DNA from: DAOTUB01 sp034437455
Lineage (GTDB): Bacteria > Chloroflexota > Anaerolineae > B4-G1
Reading direction: 5' to 3'
Assembly (NCBI GenBank): GCA_034437455.1
Contig: DAOTUB010000358.1
Location: 1-25,799 of the forward strand
Length of the DNA stretch: 25,799 bases
Both the position numbers and the translations under genes were made by a program. Numbering within the stretch: the first letter of the stretch is position 1; the number at the start of each line of letters is the position of its first letter. This document shows positions 1 through 6,396 of the stretch, in pieces. The notes beneath the pieces are model-generated. The model did no database searches. It was given only the letters and a program-made list of their open reading frames with translations, and was not told where the DNA came from.

Positions 1-57
1 ATATAGGGGTTTGGCCTTTCTGTTCAGGATTCAAGTCCTAGACAAGCCTTTCTTTAC

Positions 58-104
58 CCGCATATATACGGGATTGGTATTTTCAAACCGGCATATATAG
101 GGGT
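58..104. promoter_or_regulatory. Repeated ATATAT-centred motifs upstream of hsp20
   Basis: Three copies of a related motif precede the heat-shock operon. ATATAGGGGT lies at 1-10 and again at 95-104, and a near-perfect dyad CCGCATATATACGG lies at 58-71 (CCG and CGG arms around ATATAT). A related CCGGCATATATAGGGG lies at 88-103. Repeated dyads just upstream of an operon are typical of operators or activator sites. No CIRCE (HrcA) inverted repeat is visible here, so the regulator is unknown. The AT-rich cores could also serve as -10 boxes. Function is inferred only from position and symmetry. Confidence 0.35.
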
Positions 105-187
105 GTAAATTTATCCAAAGTCCAATTCCCTGGAAACGGGGGAAAAAAGTACCCATCAGGCGGGAAGAGGAACGCTCGCTGCCCACA

Positions 188-610
188 TTGCAGCAGGATA
201 TGAACCGCTGGTTCGATGATTTCTTTGGCGGGTTTGGTCTCACGCCCTTCCGTGGATTCTTTGACGAATCGTGGGAGACGTTCAGCCCCAGGGTAAACGT
301 GGTCGAAGGCGACGAGGAGATCAAAGTCTCTGCCGAGCTGCCGGGGATGGACGAGGAGGACATCAACGTGTCGCTATCTCAGGGCGTGCTCACCATCAGC
401 GGCGAGAAGAAACAAGAGGAAGAGCAGAAAGGCGAGAATTATTACCGGCTGGAAAGCTCCTACGGTTCGTTCCAGCGGTCGCTCCCCCTGCCCTGCGAGG
501 TGGACGAGAGCAAGGCGGAGGCCGTTTTCAAAAAAGGCGTGTTGACCATCAACCTGCCCAAGACAGCGGACGTACAACTTCGCAAGCGAATTCCCATCAA
601 AACCGGGTAA
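188..610 (+). CDS. Hsp20 / alpha-crystallin family small heat shock protein
   Basis: ATP-independent holdase that binds unfolding proteins in the cytoplasm and keeps them refoldable. An N-terminal amphipathic piece (MNRWFDDFFGGFG, residues 5-17) leads into the alpha-crystallin domain (about residues 33-125). That domain contains the hallmark G-V-L motif in FKKGVLTINLPK, and a C-terminal I-P-I motif matches the I-x-I oligomerisation anchor. The only conventional in-frame start is TTG at 188. However, the reading frame is open back to 101 and the upstream codons look coding: SPIPWKRGKKVPIRREEE resembles the usual N-terminus of this family. The true start may therefore be a rare ATC/ATT codon at 113 or 125, or the ATG may have been lost. 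It is the first gene of a heat-shock cluster with groES and groEL. Confidence 0.9.
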   Translation: MQQDMNRWFDDFFGGFGLTPFRGFFDESWETFSPRVNVVEGDEEIKVSAELPGMDEEDINVSLSQGVLTISGEKKQEEEQKGENYYRLESSYGSFQRSLPLPCEVDESKAEAVFKKGVLTINLPKTADVQLRKRIPIKTG

Positions 611-628
611 GCAAAGATATGTGGCCCC

Positions 629-668
629 ATCTCCAAGGTCTTGCTGCGCCGCCAAGGGCCTTGGAGAT
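629..668 (+). other. Intercistronic hairpin between hsp20 and groES
   Basis: ATCTCCAAGG (629-638) pairs perfectly with CCTTGGAGAT (659-668) across a 20-nt loop. There is no T-run after it, so it is a poor intrinsic terminator. It could be an mRNA processing or stability element separating hsp20 from groESL. Function is inferred. Confidence 0.4.
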
Positions 669-710
669 CGGGCGTGTATCCACTATCATTATGAATAAGG
701 AGGGCGTGAA

Positions 711-929
711 ATGGCACTCAATATCAAACCGTTAGCCGACCGCATCGTCGTCGAGCCGTTGGAAGAGGAGGTGCAGACCTTTGCCGGAGGCGAGTTGGTG
801 CTCCCCGATACGGCCAAGGAGAAACCCCAGCAGGGCCAGGTGCTCGCCGTGGGGCCGGGCCGTCGCGACGAGGAGGGCAAGGAGATCCTCTTTATGAAAG
901 AAAGCGACGTGCTGGCTATTTTGAATTAG
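711..929 (+). CDS. groES: GroES co-chaperonin, internally shortened
   Basis: Ten-kDa co-chaperonin that caps GroEL. The N-terminus ALNIKPLADRIVVEP, the mobile loop (about residues 18-34, with the hydrophobic GGELVLPD contact segment), the GPGRRDEEGK stretch and the C-terminal MKESDVLAIL are all recognisable. The protein has only 72 residues against about 95-100 in the family. The piece that normally carries the V-G-D-x-V-L-Y-x-K-Y-x-G-T-E core strands is absent at about residues 57-59, so GRRDEEGKEI runs straight into LFMKESD. The loss is in frame (about 27 codons). A good ribosome site (AAGGAGGGCGTGAA) precedes the ATG. Without these strands the barrel probably cannot fold normally, so this copy may be inactive or the deletion may be an assembly error. 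Confidence 0.85.
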   Translation: MALNIKPLADRIVVEPLEEEVQTFAGGELVLPDTAKEKPQQGQVLAVGPGRRDEEGKEILFMKESDVLAILN

Positions 930-971
930 AATTGAATTAGAAGCAAACCGGACATCAGGGAGGAAACGATT

Positions 972-2552
972 ATGGCAAAGCAATTGATTTTCAGCGAGGA
1001 AGCCCGACGCTCGCTCAAGCAAGGGATCGACGTCATGGCGGACGCGGTCGTCACCACGTTAGGCCCCAAAGGGCGAAACGTCGCGTTGGACAAAAAATGG
1101 GGCGCGCCCACCATCACTCACGACGGCGTGACGGTGGCGAAAGAGATCGAACTAGAAGATCCCTTCGAGAATATGGGAGCACAGCTCCTCGAAGAGGCAG
1201 CCACCAAGACGAACGACATCGCCGGCGACGGCACCACCACCGCCACCCTGCTGGCGCACACCATCATCAGCGAGGGGATGAAGAACGTGGCCGCGGGGGC
1301 GAACGCGATGCTGCTCAAGCGCGGCATCCTGGCCGGCGCCCAGGCTGTGGTCGAGGCCATCGGCGAGTTGATCGCCGAGGTGATGGACAGGGTCGGCAAG
1401 AACGGCGTCATCACCGTCGAGGAGAGCAAGGGGTTGGAATTTGAGACCGAGTACGTCGAGGGCATGCAGTTCGACCGCGGCTACATCTCGCCCTACTTTA
1501 TCAGCAACCAGGAGACGATGGAGGCAGCGATCGAAGAACCATACATTCTGATCCACGACAAAAAGATCTCTGCGGCCCAGGACCTGGTGCCCATCCTGGA
1601 AAAGCTGATGCAAAAGGGCGCTCGCAACCTGGTCGTCATCGCCGAGGACGTGGACGGCGAGGCGTTGGCCACGCTGGTCGTGGACGGCGAGGCGTTGGCC
1701 ACGCTGGTCTTGAACAAGCTGCGCGGCACGCTGAACTGCCTGGCGGTGAAGGCGCCCGGATTCGGCGACCGGCGCAAGGCGATGTTGCGCGACATCGCCG
1801 TGCTCACCGGTGGCCACGTCATCACCGAGGAGGAGGGCCGCAAGCTCGACAGCGCCGCCATCGAGGACCTGGGGCGCGCCGACAAGGTCGTCTCCACCAA
1901 GGACGACACCACGGTCGTCGGCGGTCACGGCACGGACGCCGACATCCAGGGCCGCATGGAGCAGATCAAGGTCGAGATCGAGAAATCGACCTCCGACTAT
2001 GACCGGGAAAAACTCCAGGAACGGCTGGCGAAACTATCCGGCGGCGTGGCCATCATCCGCGTGGGCGCGGCGACCGAGACCGAACTGAAGGAGAAAAAGC
2101 ACCGCGTCGAGGACGCCCTTTCGGCCACTCGCGCGGCGGTCGAGGAGGGGATCGTGGCGAGCGGCGGCGTGACGCTGATCAACGCCATCCCCGCGCTCGA
2201 CACGGTCACGATGGACTATGCCGACGAACAGACCGGCGTCAAGATCCTGCGCGCGGCGCTGGAGATGCCCCTGCGCAAGATCGCCGTGAACGCCGGGCAG
2301 GATGGCGCCGTGATCCTCGACAGCGTGCGGCGCGTCCAGAAGGAAAAGAAGAACGAGCACATCGGCTACGACGTGATGACGGGCGAGTACCTGGATATGG
2401 TCGAGGCGGGCATCATCGACCCCGCCAAAGTGACCAAGGGCGCGCTTTCGAACGCGGCCTCCGTCGCGGCGATGATGCTCTCCACCGAGGTGCTGGTGAC
2501 GGACATTCCTGAAGAGGAACCACCGGCCCCGGCAGCGCCGCCACAGTATTAG
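972..2552 (+). CDS. groEL: GroEL chaperonin (Hsp60) with internal deletion and duplication
   Basis: ATP-driven folding chamber subunit. The equatorial ATP-site residues are present: GDGTTT (residues 85-90; D86 corresponds to E. coli D87), the D in APTITHDG (E. coli D52) and the catalytic D in KKHRVEDAL (E. coli D398). Two oddities are visible. At about residues 129-131 the usual segment with the nearly invariant A-T-I-S-A-N motif is missing (about 28 residues), so VVEAI joins directly to GELIAEVMD. At about residues 227-246 a ten-residue block (GEALATLVVD-like) occurs twice. The C-terminus ends in PPAPAAPPQY instead of the common GGM-rich tail. The length, 526, is shorter than the usual 540-550. 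It is 42 nt downstream of groES with a GGGAGGA ribosome site. Whether it is functional is doubtful. Confidence 0.9.
   Translation: MAKQLIFSEEARRSLKQGIDVMADAVVTTLGPKGRNVALDKKWGAPTITHDGVTVAKEIELEDPFENMGAQLLEEAATKTNDIAGDGTTTATLLAHTIISEGMKNVAAGANAMLLKRGILAGAQAVVEAIGELIAEVMDRVGKNGVITVEESKGLEFETEYVEGMQFDRGYISPYFISNQETMEAAIEEPYILIHDKKISAAQDLVPILEKLMQKGARNLVVIAEDVDGEALATLVVDGEALATLVLNKLRGTLNCLAVKAPGFGDRRKAMLRDIAVLTGGHVITEEEGRKLDSAAIEDLGRADKVVSTKDDTTVVGGHGTDADIQGRMEQIKVEIEKSTSDYDREKLQERLAKLSGGVAIIRVGAATETELKEKKHRVEDALSATRAAVEEGIVASGGVTLINAIPALDTVTMDYADEQTGVKILRAALEMPLRKIAVNAGQDGAVILDSVRRVQKEKKNEHIGYDVMTGEYLDMVEAGIIDPAKVTKGALSNAASVAAMMLSTEVLVTDIPEEEPPAPAAPPQY
1650..1709 (+). repeat. 30-bp perfect tandem duplication inside groEL
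   Basis: Positions 1650-1679 and 1680-1709 are identical 30-mers beginning GTGGACGGCGAGGCG. They add ten codons in frame within the apical/intermediate domain, just before the conserved NKLRGTLN segment. Confidence 0.95.
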
Positions 2553-2614
2553 GCCCACTCTCGCCGCGCTGAAATTCGACCGGGTGGCCGGATTGAAAAG
2601 CGATAGCTCATCGG

Positions 2615-2642
2615 GGTCCCGGCTTTTGGTCAAGCCGGGACC
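2615..2642 (+). terminator. Hairpin downstream of groEL
   Basis: GGTCCCGGCTT (2615-2625) and AAGCCGGGACC (2632-2642) form a perfect 11-bp stem with a 6-nt loop. Only a weak T-tract (TTG) follows. Its position 60 nt after the groEL stop fits the end of the heat-shock operon. Confidence 0.6.
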
Positions 2643-2687
2643 TTGTGCGTCAGACGAACCGCAACCATTGGTAAACGGAGGTAAACT

Positions 2688-4116
2688 ATGCGCAAATCAT
2701 GGCTGGTCCTGTTGATCATCTTCCTGGCTCTGAGTGTGAACCAGAGTCAGGCCGCACCGAATTTCGACGAATCGGACGGAGAGCCGGTGGTTCGAGCCAT
2801 CCTGTTCTGGTCCGAGAATTGTCCCCACTGTCACCAGGTCATAGCGAACGTTTTGCCTCCGCTGGAGAACCAGTACGGCGACCAGCTCGAAATCACCCTG
2901 GTCGAGACGTCCGGCGATCCCGCCCATTACGAGCTATACCTGGCGGCGATCGAGCTTTACGACGTCCCGCCGGAACGACAGGGAGTGCCATCCCTCTTTA
3001 TCGGCGACACAAACCTGGTCGGTTCGCGCGAGATCCCGGAGAAACTGGATGGGTTGATCCAGCGGTATCTGGATCAGGGCGGCGTGGACTATCCGCCCAT
3101 ACCGGGATTGGATGCCTTCACCGGCGAACCATCATCGGCGGAGCCAACGGCGACCAGGCCGCCAGAGGCCGAACTGACAGCCCCTCCGCCTCTCCAGGAA
3201 GAGGCCAATCCGATCTATCTGGCCTACTTTTACCAGACCGGCTGCCAGGAATGCGACCGGGTCAAGGGGGATTTGAATTATCTCAAAACCAAGTATCCCC
3301 AGTTGATCGTGGAGGAGTATGACGTGCGCGAACACGCCGAGCTTGCCGAGTGGCTGGGTCAGCGCGCCGGCGTGCCCGAGTCGCGCCGGTTGACGGCTCC
3401 AACGGTCTTTATTGGCGACGACTATTTGTTGGAAGAAGAGTTGGACGCTTGTTCGCTGGAGGCGTTGTTGAAGGCGCACACGCCGGAGGGAGCCGAGCGG
3501 GCGCGAGGGCCGGGACATGCTGACCACAGGCGCGGCGTTCACCCTGGGGGTGTTCCTGGCCTACCTGGCGGTGGGGCTGGGCATGTACAAGGTGCTCGAC
3601 CTGCTGGGCGACGTGCTGACGACGTTAGGGCGCTGGTTGTACGCTCTCACCACGCTTTTCTGCGCCGGATTGGCCGTGTTCAGCTTTCTGGACTATTTGA
3701 AAGCCCGTCGGGGCGACATCGCCGACATGACGCTCAATCTGCCCCACAAGCTGCGCATGCGGATCAATGCCATCATCCGCAAAGGACGCGACGCCCGGAC
3801 GTTCGTCGCCGGGGCATTTTTCACCGGTGTGGCTGTGTCGTTCTTGGAGTTGGCGTGCACAGGCCAGGTCTATTTGCCCACCATCATCTTTGTGATGAGC
3901 CAGCCCGGGCTGCGGGTGCGCGCATTTACCTTCCTGCTGCTCTACAATGTGCTCTTCATCCTGCCGTTGATAGTCGTGTTCGTCCTGGCTTACTATGGCA
4001 CCGGCTCAAAGCAATTGACACGCTTCCTCCAGCGACGAGCGGCGACGGTCAAGCTGGCGTTGGCGCTGCTCTTTGCCTCGCTGGCGACGTGGCTGACCTT
4101 CACAATGGTCGCATAG
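2688..4116 (+). pseudogene. Double-thioredoxin CcdA/DsbD-like thiol transporter, disrupted
   Basis: The N-terminal half (to about 3498) has a signal peptide (KSWLVLLIIFLALSV) and two thioredoxin-like domains. The first carries C45-P-H-C48 (WSENCPHCHQV) and a cis-Pro loop GVPSLFIG. The second, after a Pro/Thr-rich linker (about 145-172), carries C186-Q-E-C189 and APTVFIGDDYL. Homology then breaks and the frame shifts. The C-terminal half, from about 3496 in the +1 frame (GREGRDMLTTG onwards), is a multi-pass CcdA-type membrane domain ending at 4116. The first transmembrane helix with the conserved N-P-C motif is missing at the join. An intact protein would pass electrons from the cytoplasm to extracytoplasmic thioredoxin domains. 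The original frame runs open to 4172, but that tail is non-homologous. The ribosome site GGAGG precedes the ATG. Confidence 0.7.
3517..4116 (+). CDS. Membrane part of the broken CcdA/DsbD-like protein
   Basis: This is the open frame for the C-terminal membrane half described for the disrupted gene. It has about five hydrophobic spans: AAFTLGVFLAYLAVGLG, LYALTTLFCAGLAVFSFL, FVAGAFFTGVAVSFLELAC, FTFLLLYNVLFILPLIVVFVL and VKLALALLFASLATWL. The Cys in FLELACTGQVYLPTI matches the second redox cysteine of CcdA-type proteins, but its partner in the lost N-P-C helix is absent. The ATG at 3517 is internal to the ancestral gene and has no good ribosome site, so it is probably not an independent gene start. 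A thiol relay lacking one cysteine would not work. Confidence 0.5.
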   Translation: MLTTGAAFTLGVFLAYLAVGLGMYKVLDLLGDVLTTLGRWLYALTTLFCAGLAVFSFLDYLKARRGDIADMTLNLPHKLRMRINAIIRKGRDARTFVAGAFFTGVAVSFLELACTGQVYLPTIIFVMSQPGLRVRAFTFLLLYNVLFILPLIVVFVLAYYGTGSKQLTRFLQRRAATVKLALALLFASLATWLTFTMVA

Positions 4117-4181
4117 AACAGCCCTTGGTGGGACAGAAGCGCCAGATCGAGGCGACACTGGGCCAGCCTTGACGAGTGCTG

Positions 4182-4263
4182 GAAACGCTGAGGGCGCTGA
4201 GGTGCACTGATCACGCTGACACTTCTCAGTGGGATCAGTGGAGAGCAGCGCCCTCAGCGTTTC
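4182..4263. repeat. Palindromic TCAGCG-family element, copy 1
   Basis: GAAACGCTGAGGGCGCTG (4182-4199) is a perfect 18-bp inverted repeat of 4246-4263. A nested 8-bp arm pair CACTGATC (4205-4212) / GATCAGTG (4233-4240) extends the stem. The arms are made of CGCTGAnnn units spaced by about 9 bp. It lies between the broken thioredoxin gene and the 3' end of the GxxExxY gene. Confidence 0.9.
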
Positions 4264-4273
4264 AAAACGACGA

Positions 4274-4684
4274 TCATTGACGCGCTGTTTCGTACACAAA
4301 CCGTTTAATCCCTAACCGCTTGGCGCCAAAGTTTAGCAGCAGTGCAACTGTATGACCAGAAGCCTTGAGATAAGAAAGCGTCTGAACAAAGTTAACCTCC
4401 TCCAGAGCAGCTTTGGCCTTGATCTCGACCAACACGTCGCCGGTCTCATCTCCAACGACGAAATCCACTCGCTTACGTCCTACCTTTTCGCCCTTGTAGT
4501 GAACGTCGATCCACACCTCACGGGAAAATTCCAGGTCGTGGGCGGGAAATTCGAGCGCCAGCGCACGTTGATAAATGACTTCCTCAAAACCTGGACCGAG
4601 CTCCGTGTGCACCTCTTTGGCCGCTCCAAGGATGCGGCCCGTGAGGGCGGAAAGTGGGTATTCTTTGCGGACGTATTGTGCCAT
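4274..4684 (-). CDS. GxxExxY protein (PD-(D/E)XK-like fold)
   Basis: A 136-residue protein of the GxxExxY family (PF13366-like), named for its G-x-x-E-x-x-Y motif, seen here as GPGFEEVIYQRAL. Nuclease-fold residues follow: VDFVVGDETGDVLVEIKAK carries the D...E-x-K core of PD-(D/E)XK enzymes. The C-terminus LLNFGAKRLGIKRFV is typical of the family. The ATG at 4684 is chosen because AGGAGG lies immediately upstream; the open frame extends 15 codons further but into the repeat. The biological role is not established. These genes are often multicopy. Here the gene is bracketed by two palindromic repeat elements (4182-4263 and 4704-4797), suggesting that gene and repeats may move or be maintained together. 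Confidence 0.85.
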   Translation of the reverse strand: MAQYVRKEYPLSALTGRILGAAKEVHTELGPGFEEVIYQRALALEFPAHDLEFSREVWIDVHYKGEKVGRKRVDFVVGDETGDVLVEIKAKAALEEVNFVQTLSYLKASGHTVALLLNFGAKRLGIKRFVYETARQ

Positions 4685-4703
4685 TTTCCTCCTGTAGGTT
4701 CTA

Positions 4704-4797
4704 GAATCACTGAGGGCGCTGACTCCCACTGATTCCGCTGAAAGGTTTCAGCGCCCTCAGCGCCCCCTCAGTGCTTTCAGCGGTCCCAGCGATTCCA
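4704..4797. repeat. Palindromic TCAGCG-family element, copy 2
   Basis: CTGAGGGCGCTGA (4710-4722) is the exact inverted repeat of 4748-4760. A second, competing perfect palindrome CGCTGAAAGGTTTCAGCG lies at 4736-4753. The right part (4746-4796) is a run of units TTTCAGCG, CCCTCAGCG, CCCTCAGTG, CTTTCAGCG, GTCCCAGCG. The element sits upstream of the GxxExxY gene and overlaps the 3' end of the HAD gene, supplying its last codons. Confidence 0.9.
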
Positions 4798-5377
4798 ACT
4801 CGGTCGCCAGCGCCTCGGCATTGGTGAAGAGAATACCGTGTATCCCCAATGTCTGAGCAGCCCGAACGTGACCGAGCGTGTCGTCAACAAAAACCGCCTC
4901 CTCGGGCGCGACATCCAATCGTTCCAGCGTAATCTCGAAAGAGGCCGGATCGGGCTTTTTCACACCCTCGTCGCCGGAACAAAAGACCACGTCGAATAGA
5001 TCGAGCATCCCCCAATCATCCAGCCACTGTGCCAGGCCTGGCGGCGCGTTGGAGAGGACGGCCAGCTTGTAGTGGCCGTGGAGTTGGCGGATCAGATCCA
5101 GTACCTCCTCGTTGATCGACTCGTCGGCGTTATAGCGGCGGCGAAATGCGTCAATTTCCTCGGGAGTGTGGAGATTGAGTTGGGGGCCGATCTCGCGCCA
5201 GAATTCTTCGACCGTCTTGCGACCGATCAGCGTATCCTCCCAGGTGGAGCTGCCGAACATGATGGGATTGATCGTGCCAGGTTCCATCCCCAGATCCTCC
5301 TCGTAACCCCGAAACAGGGACATCGGTTTCTGGGCCGAGATGACCCGTCCAAAGTCGAAAATCACGGCTTTAATCAT
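4757..5377 (-). CDS. HAD superfamily (subfamily IA) phosphatase
   Basis: A 206-residue HAD hydrolase with all four motifs: nucleophile D8 in VIFDFGRV, the Ser of LSNAP, the Lys of KKPDP and the acidic pair in VFVDD. The D-x-G form of motif I (FDFGRV) resembles YihX-type sugar-phosphate phosphatases, so dephosphorylation of a small phosphorylated metabolite is likely; the substrate is unknown. The last 14 codons (ELESLGPLKALRGR) and the stop lie within a 9-bp-period repeat element, so the C-terminus has been replaced or extended by the repeat. The ATG overlaps the stop of the upstream kinase gene (ATGA), indicating translational coupling as the third gene of a minus-strand operon. Confidence 0.88.
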   Translation of the reverse strand: MIKAVIFDFGRVISAQKPMSLFRGYEEDLGMEPGTINPIMFGSSTWEDTLIGRKTVEEFWREIGPQLNLHTPEEIDAFRRRYNADESINEEVLDLIRQLHGHYKLAVLSNAPPGLAQWLDDWGMLDLFDVVFCSGDEGVKKPDPASFEITLERLDVAPEEAVFVDDTLGHVRAAQTLGIHGILFTNAEALATELESLGPLKALRGR

Positions 5378-6396
5378 GGGACTCCTTTTCTGCTATCGCA
5401 GAGTTTCGTGATACGTCGTGTGTTATCCCTCGCCCAATCGCCCAGCACCAATACCTCGTGCAGAGCTTCCAGCGCCTCGGCTGGACGTCGGCCTTTTTCC
5501 AGCAAGCGTTGGAGCGATATCGCCAGCCAGATACAGCGGACGTAATCCGGCAGAGCGCGCGCCTCGTTCTCATCCAAAGGAGTAGCGCGGGCATAGTGAT
5601 GCAAGAAGCACGTGAACGGCTCCCACTCGAGAAAGCCAGGGTAGACGAGGTGTTTCAGGTGACCCGGTCGAGACGAGGCAAAATAGATCAACGCCTCGGC
5701 CAGCTCGACGACGCGCGGCTGCCAGCGGGTCTTGTCATAATCCACAACGCCGACGACGCGATCGTCCTCGAAAAGCAGGTTACCCGCGTAATAGTCGCCG
5801 TGAATGACCAGGTGGGGCAACGGGCCGTGGTCGGCGAAGCGAGTAGCAAGATCGCCCGCGTGCGCCTCCAACTGACGGGCGAATTGCGCCAGATTTTGGT
5901 CTCGCTCCAACTCCCAGGCCGCGGTCAGGTCGGCCAGGTTCGCGCTCACGATCGCCGGGCTGTACAGGTCGCCCAGATCGCGCAACGCCGAAGGTGCAAA
6001 GCCTTGAACGTGCGTGTGATAGAGGCTCAACGTCGAAGCGGCCTCTCGAAAGTGCGCCGGGCTGGCATGATCGTAGGGCGCGCCCTTGATATATTCCTGA
6101 ACCTCGTAGAACTCGCCATCCAGTATCAACAGCGTCTCGCCGTCAACGGTGGCGACGAGAGCCGGGGCAGGAAAACCTGACTGCCGGAGGTGCTCGACGA
6201 GCGCGTGCTGAGCGCAGATGATGACCGGCTGGCACAGGGTAGAATGGCGGCGCTTTAGAAAATAGCCCCCCTGGCTCGTCTCCACGACCCAGTTTTCGTT
6301 GACAAAGCCGCGCTCGACTCGGCGGGCACTCCTCAGTTCGCCCAGGTCGTAGCGACCCAACACGCGCCGCAGTTCATCTTCCGACACGAGCGTCAA
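5374..6396 (-). CDS. APH/ChoK-fold phosphotransferase (homoserine kinase type II-like)
   Basis: Aminoglycoside-phosphotransferase/choline-kinase fold enzyme of about 340 residues. The Brenner motif HGDYYAGNLLF supplies the catalytic Asp and Asn, and VDYDKT supplies the metal-binding Asp (DFD/DYD). The N-terminal lobe has FVNENWVVET and FLKRR, consistent with nucleotide and Lys contacts. Substrate cannot be told from sequence; amino acids, sugars, choline or drugs are all used by this family. I chose TTG at 6396 because it overlaps the stop of the upstream gene (TTGA) and has GGAGA five bases before it. A longer frame begins at 6486 but would overlap the upstream gene by 94 nt and adds non-conserved sequence. 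It is the second gene of a coupled operon. Confidence 0.85.
   Translation of the reverse strand: MTLVSEDELRRVLGRYDLGELRSARRVERGFVNENWVVETSQGGYFLKRRHSTLCQPVIICAQHALVEHLRQSGFPAPALVATVDGETLLILDGEFYEVQEYIKGAPYDHASPAHFREAASTLSLYHTHVQGFAPSALRDLGDLYSPAIVSANLADLTAAWELERDQNLAQFARQLEAHAGDLATRFADHGPLPHLVIHGDYYAGNLLFEDDRVVGVVDYDKTRWQPRVVELAEALIYFASSRPGHLKHLVYPGFLEWEPFTCFLHHYARATPLDENEARALPDYVRCIWLAISLQRLLEKGRRPAEALEALHEVLVLGDWARDNTRRITKLCDSRKGVP

Noticed and set aside
629..668. Terminator between hsp20 and groES
   Set aside because: The stem is good but the loop is long and no T-run follows; kept only as an intercistronic hairpin.
600..710. CIRCE/HrcA operator upstream of groES
   Set aside because: No TTAGCACTC-N9-GAGTGCTAA-like sequence is visible here or upstream of hsp20.
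3500..4172. Extension of the thioredoxin reading frame to 4172
   Set aside because: After about 3498 the residues are out of frame with the membrane domain, are rich in R/G/A/H and match no family. I treat it as read-through after a frameshift.
4352..4732. Plus-strand ORF of 126 codons
   Set aside because: Antisense to the GxxExxY gene, whose minus-strand product is clearly a family member with a good ribosome site.
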